Assembly (NCBI GenBank): GCA_902514765.1
Contig: CABXSA010000005.1
Span: forward strand, 1 to 45,917
Source: an uncultured SAR86 cluster bacterium
GTDB lineage: Bacteria; Pseudomonadota; Gammaproteobacteria; Magnimaribacterales; AG-339-G14
Direction of reading: 5' to 3'
DNA length: 45,917 nucleotides
A program made the translations under genes and the position numbers. How positions within the stretch are numbered: position 1 is the first letter of the stretch; each line of letters begins with the position of its first letter. Positions 20,052-28,985 of the stretch are shown in pieces. The notes beneath the pieces are model-generated. The model was given only the letters and a program-made list of their open reading frames with translations. It ran no database searches and was not told the DNA's origin.

Positions 20052-23000
20052 TTTTTTTGTAGATCGCTACAAGGCTACATTTACCTTCTTAACCTTCATA
20101 TTAGTCTGGGGATTTACTTCGATCATACAAATACCGGCTTCAGCCTATTCAGACATTAATATTCCATATGTATTTGTCTCTACTTATTACGATGGTGTCT
20201 CTGCTCAGGATGCTGAAAGGCTTGTTACTAGGCCATTAGAGCAAAAGTTAAAGACCGTCGATGAATTAGTAGATCTTCAATCTTACAGCAGACAAAACAT
20301 GTCTTATATTATTTTAGAATTTCCAGTTGAGTATTCAAAAGATGAAGCTGTTAAAGATGTTAGGAACCTGATTGATGAAACTAAGCAAGATTTACCATCA
20401 GAATCAGAAGATCCTGTGGTAAAAGAATTCACTTTGGATGAGTATCCAATATTGGATATAAACTTAATTTCTGGTTCTGCAAGTCAGCGAGAACTTTTGG
20501 CTTTTGCTAGAGAGCTTCAAACTGCAGTAGAGGCTATTCCAGATGTTTTAGAGGCACAGTTAAGAGGAGTTCCTGATGACTTATTAGAGGCCTTAATAGA
20601 TAAAACCAAACTTGAAAGCTATAACGTCTCTCCAAGAGATCTGTACAATGCCATTGGAGATGCTAATCGGGCAATCCCTGCGGGAGACTTAAGATCATCG
20701 ACCGGTAAGTTTTCTGTATTAGTCCCTTCTGTTTTTGAGAATGTTACAGATGTTGAGAATATCCCAATCATAGAAAACAATGGAAAGGTCATTACTCTTA
20801 AGGATTTAGTTTCTTTAAAAAGGACATTCAAGGATAAAGACTCCTTTTCGAGGGTAAACGGGAAAGATTCCGTCACCCTTTCTGTCATGAAAAGACAAGA
20901 TGCCAAAGAAGTAGTTGCTGCAGCGAAAGTAAATTACGTTCTAGACCAATTTCGTCCTAATTTACCTAATGGGGTAGAAATAGTGATTACCCAAGATAGG
21001 ACTGGTTGGTCTTCTATGATGGTTGGAGAACTAGGTGGCAACATTCTTACAGCTTTGATTTTAGTAATGACCATTGTTGTTGGAACCATGGGCTTGAGGT
21101 CATCAACCATGGTTGCGGGTGCAATCCCTACCTGCTTTCTTTTCGCTTCAATTTTTTTAGCTGCGATAGATTACAGTTTTAATTTTATGGTGTGTTTCGG
21201 GTTATTGATATCCCTGGGAATGTTAATTGATGGCTGTGTTGTGGTGGTTGAATATGCTGATAGGAAAATGGCCGAGGGATATGACAGAATTGAAGCCTAT
21301 AAATTTTCTGCTAAGAGAATGTTTTGGCCTGTAACAATTTCTATCGGAACTACTTTATCAATCTTTGTTCCAATGTTTTTTATGCCAGGAATTTCAGGTC
21401 AATTTTTAAGGCCAATGATTACGACATTGTTTATTGTTTTATTGGGATCAATTCTGTACGCATTAATATTCACTCCGGCAATTGGATCTAGATTTGGCAA
21501 TTTAGGAATTAGAAAGTCTAAAACTTTACAGAATGCTGACATTCTTGAGCATGGAGATCCCACTGAAATAAATGGCATGACAGGAACTTATGCCAGAGCT
21601 CTTGCTAAAGTTATCGCGTCTCCCGGAAAGTTTATAGTTTTTGTTGTTTTAACCGTTGCAACAATTTTTATGTTGTATGCGCAGCATGCCCCTGGAAGCA
21701 GATTCTTCATTGAAGAAGAGCCAATGGAAATGGAAGTAAAAATTGAGGGTCGTGGAAGTTTTGGTGAATCTGAGAAATTGGGTTTTTTAAAAGAAATAGA
21801 AGATATTGTCTTAAGTATTCCTGGTCCAAGTTCTATTTCTTTGAATATGAATGGCGTAGGTGACCCCAGAGATAGAGGTAATTCTGATGAAATAGGAACT
21901 ATTTTCATAGAAATGCCTTTTGAAAAAGACCTTCGGCGCTCTGGCTGGGATGTATATGATGATCTTATAGAAAAAACCAAAGATATTCCGGGACTCATAG
22001 TAAACGCAAAAATAAGAGAGAATGGTCCGCCAACTGACTCCCCAATAGAGATAGAAATATTTGGTAAAGATTTTGACATGGTAACGGATGCAACTATAGC
22101 CTTAACAAAATACATGAAAGATTCTGTTCCGGGTGCAAAAAATATTTATAACACCATTCCAACAAATCTTTTGAAATGGACCATTAAAATCGATAAAGAA
22201 AGAGCAAAGCAATTTGGCGTGGCAACTCAAGATATTGGAGCTGCAATTCAATTCATGACTGCCGGAGTAAAAGTAGGAGAATATAGACCTGAAGATTTGG
22301 ACGAAGAAGTTGACATAAGAGTTAGATTTCCGGCCAACCAGAGACGATTGGACCAATTCAACGAGCTAACCGTAAATACTAGATTTGGACAGGCTCCATT
22401 AAGCAGTTTTGTAGAGGTCGTTCCAGCATATATTCCACCTTCTATAAGAAGAGTATCTGGGGAAAGAGCATTCACGGTAGCAGCCGAATATGCAAAAGGT
22501 GCACTAGTAGAAGATGTCATTCCAAAAATTGAACAGTGGATTGCAGATAATAATGAGTATGAAAGATTGCAATTTAGATTTGGCGGACAACAAGCAGAAG
22601 CTGATGCTAACTCAGCTTTCTTTCTTTTTGCTTTTATTGTTGGCATATTTTTAATGTCCATTTTATTGATGGTTCAGCTCAATAGCTTTTATCAAGTTTT
22701 CATAATTGTTTCTGCTGTTATTTTATCCACAGCTGGAGTTCAATTAGGCTTGTTAGTCACACAACAAATATCAAGCGCCTTATTTACCAGTTTAGGAGTA
22801 ATAGCCTTAGCTGGAATTGTTGTGAACAATAATATTGTTCTGGTTGATACATACAACGTTATTTCTAAAGAAAATCCTGATCTATCGAGAGACCAGATTG
22901 TGATTCGTACTGCAGCCCAAAGACTAAGGCCTATAATTCTAACAACAGCAACAACCGTTATTGGTTTATTGCCTTTAGCTTCCGGAATTGGAATTGATTT

Positions 23001-23199
23001 TTACCAAAGAAATATCGAATTGGGTGGAAGAGTTTCCGAGTGGTGGCAACCCATGTCCTTTGCTGTCGTTTGGGGCTTAACCTTTGCTTCAGTATTAACC
23101 TTGTTCTTAACTCCTTGTTGGCTTATGCTACCCGAAGCTATAAGAAAAACACTCAGAAACATAAAAAACACATTCTTAAAAACTGCCAGTGAACGATAA
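20035..23199 (+). CDS. RND efflux transporter permease (AcrB/HAE1 type)
   Basis: 1054 aa; VSTYYDGVSAQDAERLVTRPLE, LLISLGMLIDGCVVVVEYADRKMAEG, GVIALAGIVVNNNIVLVDTYN, ILTTATTVIGLLPLA. Confidence 0.95.
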   Translation: MKTLIDFFVDRYKATFTFLTFILVWGFTSIIQIPASAYSDINIPYVFVSTYYDGVSAQDAERLVTRPLEQKLKTVDELVDLQSYSRQNMSYIILEFPVEYSKDEAVKDVRNLIDETKQDLPSESEDPVVKEFTLDEYPILDINLISGSASQRELLAFARELQTAVEAIPDVLEAQLRGVPDDLLEALIDKTKLESYNVSPRDLYNAIGDANRAIPAGDLRSSTGKFSVLVPSVFENVTDVENIPIIENNGKVITLKDLVSLKRTFKDKDSFSRVNGKDSVTLSVMKRQDAKEVVAAAKVNYVLDQFRPNLPNGVEIVITQDRTGWSSMMVGELGGNILTALILVMTIVVGTMGLRSSTMVAGAIPTCFLFASIFLAAIDYSFNFMVCFGLLISLGMLIDGCVVVVEYADRKMAEGYDRIEAYKFSAKRMFWPVTISIGTTLSIFVPMFFMPGISGQFLRPMITTLFIVLLGSILYALIFTPAIGSRFGNLGIRKSKTLQNADILEHGDPTEINGMTGTYARALAKVIASPGKFIVFVVLTVATIFMLYAQHAPGSRFFIEEEPMEMEVKIEGRGSFGESEKLGFLKEIEDIVLSIPGPSSISLNMNGVGDPRDRGNSDEIGTIFIEMPFEKDLRRSGWDVYDDLIEKTKDIPGLIVNAKIRENGPPTDSPIEIEIFGKDFDMVTDATIALTKYMKDSVPGAKNIYNTIPTNLLKWTIKIDKERAKQFGVATQDIGAAIQFMTAGVKVGEYRPEDLDEEVDIRVRFPANQRRLDQFNELTVNTRFGQAPLSSFVEVVPAYIPPSIRRVSGERAFTVAAEYAKGALVEDVIPKIEQWIADNNEYERLQFRFGGQQAEADANSAFFLFAFIVGIFLMSILLMVQLNSFYQVFIIVSAVILSTAGVQLGLLVTQQISSALFTSLGVIALAGIVVNNNIVLVDTYNVISKENPDLSRDQIVIRTAAQRLRPIILTTATTVIGLLPLASGIGIDFYQRNIELGGRVSEWWQPMSFAVVWGLTFASVLTLFLTPCWLMLPEAIRKTLRNIKNTFLKTASER

Positions 23200-23431
23200 A
23201 TCTAAAGAAAAGAGTCTAGATTTTGAAAAATCTCTTACAAAACTAGAAAGTATTATTGAACAGCTTGAAGATGGTGAGTTGCCTCTGAATGAATCAATAA
23301 AGACTTTTGAAGAAGGAGTTAAATTAACTAAACACTGTCAGGAACTTCTCACCAAAGCTGAATTGAAAATTCAAAAGCTTTTAGAAAAAGATGATGGCAC
23401 GCTTGATCTAGAAGATTTTGATGATAAATAA
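23189..23431 (+). CDS. xseB: Exodeoxyribonuclease VII small subunit
   Basis: DFEKSLTKLESIIEQLEDGELPLNESIKTFEEGVKLTKHCQELLTKAELKI. Confidence 0.95.
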   Translation: MNDKSKEKSLDFEKSLTKLESIIEQLEDGELPLNESIKTFEEGVKLTKHCQELLTKAELKIQKLLEKDDGTLDLEDFDDK

Positions 23432-24338
23432 TCTAGAAAGTTTAAATATAAAAGACCTACCCTTTTTAAACAAAAATTTAAAAAGAATAGATAAAGCGAT
23501 TCTTCAGTCTCTTCCTCCTAAAAACCTTTCCAAAATTTCTAAGGCTATTCATTATTCTGTCCTAAACGGAGGTAAAAGAATAAGGCCTCAGCTTGTTTTA
23601 TTAATGGCTGAAACTTTGGAGGTGGATGTTAGTAAAAAAACCATTGATTTGATGGCAGCCTCAGGAGAGTTAATTCATTGTTATTCCCTCATACATGATG
23701 ATCTACCATCTATGGATGACGACGATTTCCGAAGAGGTAAGCTTTCTTGTCATAAAAAATTTGATGAAGCAACAGCTATCCTAGCGGGTGATGCAATTCA
23801 ACCTCTCGCTCTTGAGGTTTTAACAACGATAAAGGATGGACGATTAATGCCTGAACAAAAACTTCAAATAATTAATCTTTTTGCAAAAGCTTGCGGGCCA
23901 AAAGGCATGGTAGAAGGACAAAGTAGAGATATAGATGCAGAAGGAAGAAATATTAATATTGATGCTTTAGATAAAATTCATTATCTAAAAACAGGAAAAC
24001 TTATAGAGGCTTGCGTAGAATCGATTTGTATCCTAAAAAAAGATTTACCTAAAAAACATTTAAAAGCTTTTTTGGATTTTGCAAAAAAGTTTGGCTTAGC
24101 TTTTCAAATCAAGGATGATATTTTGGATGTCCTTGGAGATGAAAATACAATTGGTAAGCCTATAAATTCGGATTCTAAACTTAAAAAAGCTACTTATCCG
24201 TCAATCATCGGATTAGAAGCTTCTCAATTGAGGGCAGAAAAATTATGCTCAGAAGCTTTAAAAATATTGAATAGGCTCCCCTATAATACTGATAATTTAA
24301 TTAAGCTCTCGAAATTCATTATCTTGAGAAACAAATGA
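23421..24338 (+). CDS. ispA: Polyprenyl (farnesyl) diphosphate synthase
   Basis: GGKRIRPQLVLLMAE, LIHDDLPSMDDDDFRRGKLSCHKKF, FQIKDDILDVLGD Asp-rich motifs; between xseB and dxs. Confidence 0.94.
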   Translation: MINNLESLNIKDLPFLNKNLKRIDKAILQSLPPKNLSKISKAIHYSVLNGGKRIRPQLVLLMAETLEVDVSKKTIDLMAASGELIHCYSLIHDDLPSMDDDDFRRGKLSCHKKFDEATAILAGDAIQPLALEVLTTIKDGRLMPEQKLQIINLFAKACGPKGMVEGQSRDIDAEGRNINIDALDKIHYLKTGKLIEACVESICILKKDLPKKHLKAFLDFAKKFGLAFQIKDDILDVLGDENTIGKPINSDSKLKKATYPSIIGLEASQLRAEKLCSEALKILNRLPYNTDNLIKLSKFIILRNK

Positions 24339-26230
24339 CCAAAACTTATTTTGAAATTCCATCCTCTTGTCCCAACACTCCTTTGCTTGATGAAATAAAT
24401 TATCCTGCTGATTTAAGAGATCTTTCAAAAAAAGAACTCAATCAGCTTGCTGATGAACTAAGAGAATTCCTAATATATTCGGTTGCACAAAGTGGAGGTC
24501 ATTTTGGAGCTGGTCTTGGAGTGATAGAACTCACCATTGCATTACATTATGTATTTAATACGCCTGAAGATAATTTAATCTGGGACGTAGGTCATCAAAC
24601 TTATCCTCACAAAATTTTAACTGGAAGAAAAAAAGACATGCATACAATTAGATCAAAAGGAGGTTTGCATCCCTTCACCAACATTGAGGAGAGTGAATAT
24701 GACTCTTTTGGAGCAGGGCATTCAAGTACTTCTATTAGTGCAGCACTAGGAATGTCCGTCGCTAGTCCTGAAAAAAAACACGTAGCCATAATCGGTGATG
24801 GTGCAATGACAGCAGGCATGGCTTATGAAGCGCTTGCTCATGCAGGTTCTTTAGATTCAAATATTTTAGTTATATTGAATGACAACAATATGTCAATTTC
24901 TAGAAATGTTGGGGGCTTCTCTAATTACTTAGCAAGGATTTGGGCGAGTAAACTTTATTCATCTATAAGAGAGGGAGGCAAAACAGCTTTAAGATTTATC
25001 CCATCTGCCAAGAGTTTTGCTAAAAGAGCAGAAACCCATTTTAAAGGTATGTTAGCTCCCGGTACTCTTTTTGAAGAGTTAGGATTTAACTATATAGGTC
25101 CAATGGATGGTCATAATTTAGATGAAGCTATAAAAACCCTTAACAACCTTAAGGATTTGAAAGGGCCAAAACTTCTTCACCTAATTACACAAAAAGGAAA
25201 AGGTTTTGAACCCGCTGAGGAAAAGCCAATAACCTTTCATGCCCTAAATAAAATTGAGCCTGAAAATAAGAAGTCCAATGGAACAAAATATTCTGCTGTT
25301 TTTGGAGAATGGCTTTGTAACAAAGTAGAAACCGGAGATAAAAACTTATTTGCCATAACTCCGGCTATGTCTGAAGGTTCTGGTATGAATGAGTTTGCAG
25401 AAAAATATCCAGAAAAATTTTTTGATGTTGCAATTGCTGAACAACATAGTATGACTTTTGCTGCTGGTCTGGCTAAAGAAGGTAAAAAACCTATTCTGGC
25501 AATTTACTCTACTTTTCTGCAAAGAGCCTATGATCAACTTATTCACGACGTTACTCTACAAGATTTAGATGTAACCTTAGCCATTGATCGAGCTGGGTTC
25601 GTCGGAGGAGATGGAGCTACTCATGCAGGGATCTTTGATGTTTCATTCCTTAGATGTATACCGAATATGATAATCATGAACCCCTCTGATGAAGCAGAGT
25701 GTTGGAAAATGCTTTCCACTGGATATAACTACCAAGGTCCAGCAGCAATACGTTATCCAAGAGGTGAGGGGCCAGGAGCAGAAATTTTAAAAAACTTTGA
25801 TTGCCTTGAAATAGGAAAAGCTAGGATAATTAATGACCTAGATTCAGAAATTGCCATTTTCTCTTTTGGAAACGTACTGGATTTATCATTGGATATTGCG
25901 GATGAATTGAACTGCTGTTTAATAGATATGAGATTTATAAAACCTCTTGATGAAGAACTCATAGAAAAATATGCTAAGAAATGCAAACATCTGATTTCCA
26001 TAGAGGAAAACGTAATCTCAGGTGGAGCAGGTTCAGCAGTAAATGAGTTTCTATCGACAATAGGCTTTTCAGAAAAACTAAAAATATTTGGTATTCCGGA
26101 CGAATTTCCAATAGTGGGTAGTCAATCTGACCAAAGAGAAGCAGCAGGATTAACTAAAAAAGAAATAATTAGGAAACTTTCTTTGGAATTGAACTTAGAA
26201 GAACTCAATAAAAAAATTTCCACCCAGTAA
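24335..26230 (+). CDS. dxs: 1-deoxy-D-xylulose-5-phosphate synthase
   Basis: SGGHFGAGLGVIELTIALHYVFNTPEDNLIWDVGHQTYPHKILTGR, AIIGDGAMTAGMAYEALAHAG, AIAEQHSMTFAAGLA. Confidence 0.97.
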   Translation: MTKTYFEIPSSCPNTPLLDEINYPADLRDLSKKELNQLADELREFLIYSVAQSGGHFGAGLGVIELTIALHYVFNTPEDNLIWDVGHQTYPHKILTGRKKDMHTIRSKGGLHPFTNIEESEYDSFGAGHSSTSISAALGMSVASPEKKHVAIIGDGAMTAGMAYEALAHAGSLDSNILVILNDNNMSISRNVGGFSNYLARIWASKLYSSIREGGKTALRFIPSAKSFAKRAETHFKGMLAPGTLFEELGFNYIGPMDGHNLDEAIKTLNNLKDLKGPKLLHLITQKGKGFEPAEEKPITFHALNKIEPENKKSNGTKYSAVFGEWLCNKVETGDKNLFAITPAMSEGSGMNEFAEKYPEKFFDVAIAEQHSMTFAAGLAKEGKKPILAIYSTFLQRAYDQLIHDVTLQDLDVTLAIDRAGFVGGDGATHAGIFDVSFLRCIPNMIIMNPSDEAECWKMLSTGYNYQGPAAIRYPRGEGPGAEILKNFDCLEIGKARIINDLDSEIAIFSFGNVLDLSLDIADELNCCLIDMRFIKPLDEELIEKYAKKCKHLISIEENVISGGAGSAVNEFLSTIGFSEKLKIFGIPDEFPIVGSQSDQREAAGLTKKEIIRKLSLELNLEELNKKISTQ

Positions 26231-26719
26231 AGTCAAGCCAGCAAAAACTCCGGCAATTAAGTCGTCTAAAACGACTCCAAATCCTGACTTAAATTTTTGA
26301 TCTATATAAGAAATTGGATGAGGTTTAAAAATATCAAAAAACCTAAAAAAAAATATTAAAATTATTGCAGCAATAAAACTTTCTTTTTCCCACTTATCCA
26401 AAGCAAAGTCATAAACCCCCAACAAAGGCAAGAATAAAAAGGCCATCCAAGCTCCTGCCACTTCATCGATTACGATAGTTTTATGATCTTTTTCAGATAA
26501 TCCTTTAGTTGCAAGGTTGCATGCAATGATAGCTACAACTGTTAGTCCCAAAAATACTAGAAAAAAAAGAAAATAACTTAATTGCACATATACGAGCAAA
26601 CAAAATAATATGAATGCTGCAATTGAGCCCCAAGTCCCTGGAGCTTTAGGTAACAACCCTACTCCAAAAAAAGTAACTATCAAGTGAGAAATTTTATTTA
26701 AATTTGGGAATTCATTCAT
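26195..26719 (-). CDS. pgpA: Phosphatidylglycerophosphatase A
   Basis: FFGVGLLPKAPGTWGS, VIDEVAGAWMAF, FRFFDIFKPHPI, GVVLDDLIAGVFAG. Confidence 0.94.
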   Translation of the reverse strand: MNEFPNLNKISHLIVTFFGVGLLPKAPGTWGSIAAFILFCLLVYVQLSYFLFFLVFLGLTVVAIIACNLATKGLSEKDHKTIVIDEVAGAWMAFLFLPLLGVYDFALDKWEKESFIAAIILIFFFRFFDIFKPHPISYIDQKFKSGFGVVLDDLIAGVFAGLTLLGGNFFIEFF

Positions 26720-27666
26720 TTTTTAAAATGGTTATAACCTTTTTGTTTTAAATATACCCTTTTTTCTTCATTATAGATTTTGATTCCTTTTGACTTGGTG
26801 ATTTTTCCAATATTATTGATTTTAATCTTTAGGTTTTTAGCTAAGTCGTCGATTTTTTTTTCTCTTCTTTGTGGCACAGTAAAGCAGAGTTCATAATCAT
26901 CGCCCCAAGTGAGTGCCTCTTCTAAAGATCCAGCATGAGGAATTGATGCAATATTAATTTCAGCTCCTTTATTGCTTTGATTGCAAATGTGACCTAAATC
27001 ACTCAACAAGCCATCTGAAATATCTATGCAACTGGTTGCGATATTTTGCAAATTTTTACCAAGCAAAGTATGCACCTTGGGCTTTAAAAATTTTTTAAGA
27101 TATTTTTTTTCATCTTTAGATAAGTTCTTTTTTTTAGATCTTAAAACTTTCAATCCTAGTCTAGCTTCTCCTAAGGAACCGCTGGTAAATATCAAGTCAT
27201 CTTCTTGTGCACCTTCTCGCGAAAGGAAATCTTTTTTATCTACTTCACCACAAACTCCAACCGAGACTGAGCATTCTTTTCCTTTGATTAAGTCTCCCCC
27301 AATAACAGGTACTTTGTAATCCTTAGTAAAAAGCTTTAAACCTTTGGCAAATTTTTTTATCCAATCGAGATCTGTTGTTGGCGATACCAAGGTAATAGAA
27401 AGCCACTTAAGAGTTCCTCCACAAGCAGGAATGTCGCTAGCTGCCACACAACATCCTCTATAAGCAATTAGTTCAGGATCTAATGACTTAGGAAAATGAA
27501 CGTTTGAATTTGAGACATCAGTGGAAAAAATTAGATCAGTTTTTTTGGCAGAAAAAAGTCCTGCATCGTCTCCTGGTCCAATCAAAATACCTGAGGAGTC
27601 GTTGTATCGACTCCCCAAGTTTTTAAAATATTTTTGTAGAATTAAAAATTCATCCGATTCTCTCAT
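26716..27666 (-). CDS. thiL: Thiamine-monophosphate kinase
   Basis: GPGDDAGLF, VSNSNVHFP, GCCVAASDIPACGG, DISDGLLSDLGHIC, WGDDYELCFTVP. Confidence 0.94.
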   Translation of the reverse strand: MRESDEFLILQKYFKNLGSRYNDSSGILIGPGDDAGLFSAKKTDLIFSTDVSNSNVHFPKSLDPELIAYRGCCVAASDIPACGGTLKWLSITLVSPTTDLDWIKKFAKGLKLFTKDYKVPVIGGDLIKGKECSVSVGVCGEVDKKDFLSREGAQEDDLIFTSGSLGEARLGLKVLRSKKKNLSKDEKKYLKKFLKPKVHTLLGKNLQNIATSCIDISDGLLSDLGHICNQSNKGAEINIASIPHAGSLEEALTWGDDYELCFTVPQRREKKIDDLAKNLKIKINNIGKITKSKGIKIYNEEKRVYLKQKGYNHFKK

Positions 27667-27678
27667 ACAGAATCGGAT
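27652..27678 (-). promoter_or_regulatory. 10-bp perfect hairpin with the thiL start codon in its 7-nt loop; candidate translational control element or attenuator
   Basis: Minus strand ATCCGATTCT-GTATGAG-AGAATCGGAT; flanked by AATT/AATT after one mismatch, then TTTTT. Confidence 0.55.
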
Positions 27679-27684
27679 AAATTG

Positions 27685-28878
27685 TTAAGAATTGTAGGCT
27701 TCAAAAAGACCAGTCGCTCCCATACCTCCACCGACACACATGGTGACGATGCCATACTTTCCATCTCTTCTGTTCAACTCTCTGGCTACGTGTCCTACTT
27801 GTCTAGAACCTGTCATGCCGAAGGGATGTCCTATAGAAATAGAGCCACCATTTACATTAAGCTTTTCGGTTGGTAGACCAAGCTTGTCTCTTATATAAAC
27901 AACTTGAGAAGCGAATGCTTCATTAAGCTCCCATAGGTCAATGTCTTCCATCTTCAGGTTGGCAGCTTTTAGAAGCTTAGGTATTGAATAAACAGGGCCA
28001 ATTCCCATTTCATCTGGCTGACAGCCAACTACTGTAAAACCTCTAAAATAAAGTTTTGGAGTTAAGCCCAATTCTTTAGCTTTTTCTTCACTCATAACAA
28101 GAGTGACTGATGCACCATCTGAAAGTTGCGAAGAGTTTCCAGCCGTTACTGAGCCGTTTTCAGGATCAAAAACTGGTTTCAAAGAAGAAAGGCCATCAAT
28201 GGTTGTTTCTGGGCGGTTGCAGTCATCACGATCTACAGTAACTTCAACGTCTTTTTCTTCTCCAGACTCTTTATTTACCAACTTCATAATAGTGTCCATT
28301 GGAACAATTTCATCGTCGTAATAGCCTGCTTCTTGAGCTGCAGCTGTTCGCTGTTGACTGGATAAAGCATATTCGTCTTGAGCTTCTCTAGTCACGTTAT
28401 AACGCTTAGCTACGCATTCTGCAGTTTGTCCCATTGCATGATAGATTCCTGGTACATCAGCTGCCAATTTATCATTTACATACATATGCATATTTGTATT
28501 TCCTTGCGTGGTGGATATTGACTCAACACCACCAGCTATGATGCAGTCTGAAAAACCACTTTGAACTTGAGTCGCAGCCATAGCGACTGTTTGTAAACCA
28601 GAAGAACAATATCTATTTACAGTTGTTCCTCCTACTTCAATTGGTAATTTAGACAATACTGCAACATTCCTTGCAATATTGTGTCCTTGAGCTCCTTCAG
28701 GAGCACCACAACCAAGAATCATATCCTCTACCATTGAAGGATCTAATCCAGGATTTCTTTCTAGAAGAGCATTAACTAAGTGCGCTGTCATATCATCAGC
28801 ACGTGTTTGATTGAATCCCCCTCTGAAAGATTTAGCTAATCCAGTACGGACGCTATCAACAATTACTACATTTCTCAT
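27685..28878 (-). CDS. Acetyl-CoA acyltransferase (thiolase)
   Basis: VNRYCSSGLQTVAMAA, NGGSISIGHPFGMTGSRQVGH, CVGGGMGATGLFE catalytic motifs. Confidence 0.94.
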   Translation of the reverse strand: MRNVVIVDSVRTGLAKSFRGGFNQTRADDMTAHLVNALLERNPGLDPSMVEDMILGCGAPEGAQGHNIARNVAVLSKLPIEVGGTTVNRYCSSGLQTVAMAATQVQSGFSDCIIAGGVESISTTQGNTNMHMYVNDKLAADVPGIYHAMGQTAECVAKRYNVTREAQDEYALSSQQRTAAAQEAGYYDDEIVPMDTIMKLVNKESGEEKDVEVTVDRDDCNRPETTIDGLSSLKPVFDPENGSVTAGNSSQLSDGASVTLVMSEEKAKELGLTPKLYFRGFTVVGCQPDEMGIGPVYSIPKLLKAANLKMEDIDLWELNEAFASQVVYIRDKLGLPTEKLNVNGGSISIGHPFGMTGSRQVGHVARELNRRDGKYGIVTMCVGGGMGATGLFEAYNS

Positions 28879-28905
28879 AAAATCTCCTATTTTTGTAGAA
28901 CAATG

Positions 28906-28911
28906 ATTATA
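28906..28911 (-). promoter_or_regulatory. Possible -10 element (TATAAT) for the thiolase gene
   Basis: Exact TATAAT on the minus strand between the terminator and an AGGAGAT ribosome-binding site; -35 weak. Confidence 0.35.
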
Positions 28912-28936
28912 AAGAGTAATTTTGTTTATTACTAAT

Positions 28937-28970
28937 AAAAAAAACCCCTACAAAAGCAGGGGTTTTTTTT
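28937..28970 (-). terminator. Rho-independent terminator, A/T-tract symmetric (bidirectional in form), downstream of the TonB-dependent receptor
   Basis: AAAAAAAACCCCTacaaaagcAGGGGTTTTTTTT: GC-rich stem flanked by 8 A and 8 T. Confidence 0.9.
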
Positions 28971-28985
28971 GGTTAAGAGTGATTT

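Noticed and set aside
21588-22661. 175-, 84- and 137-aa minus-strand ORFs inside the RND permease
   Set aside because: Antisense shadows of a continuous 1054-aa RND gene.
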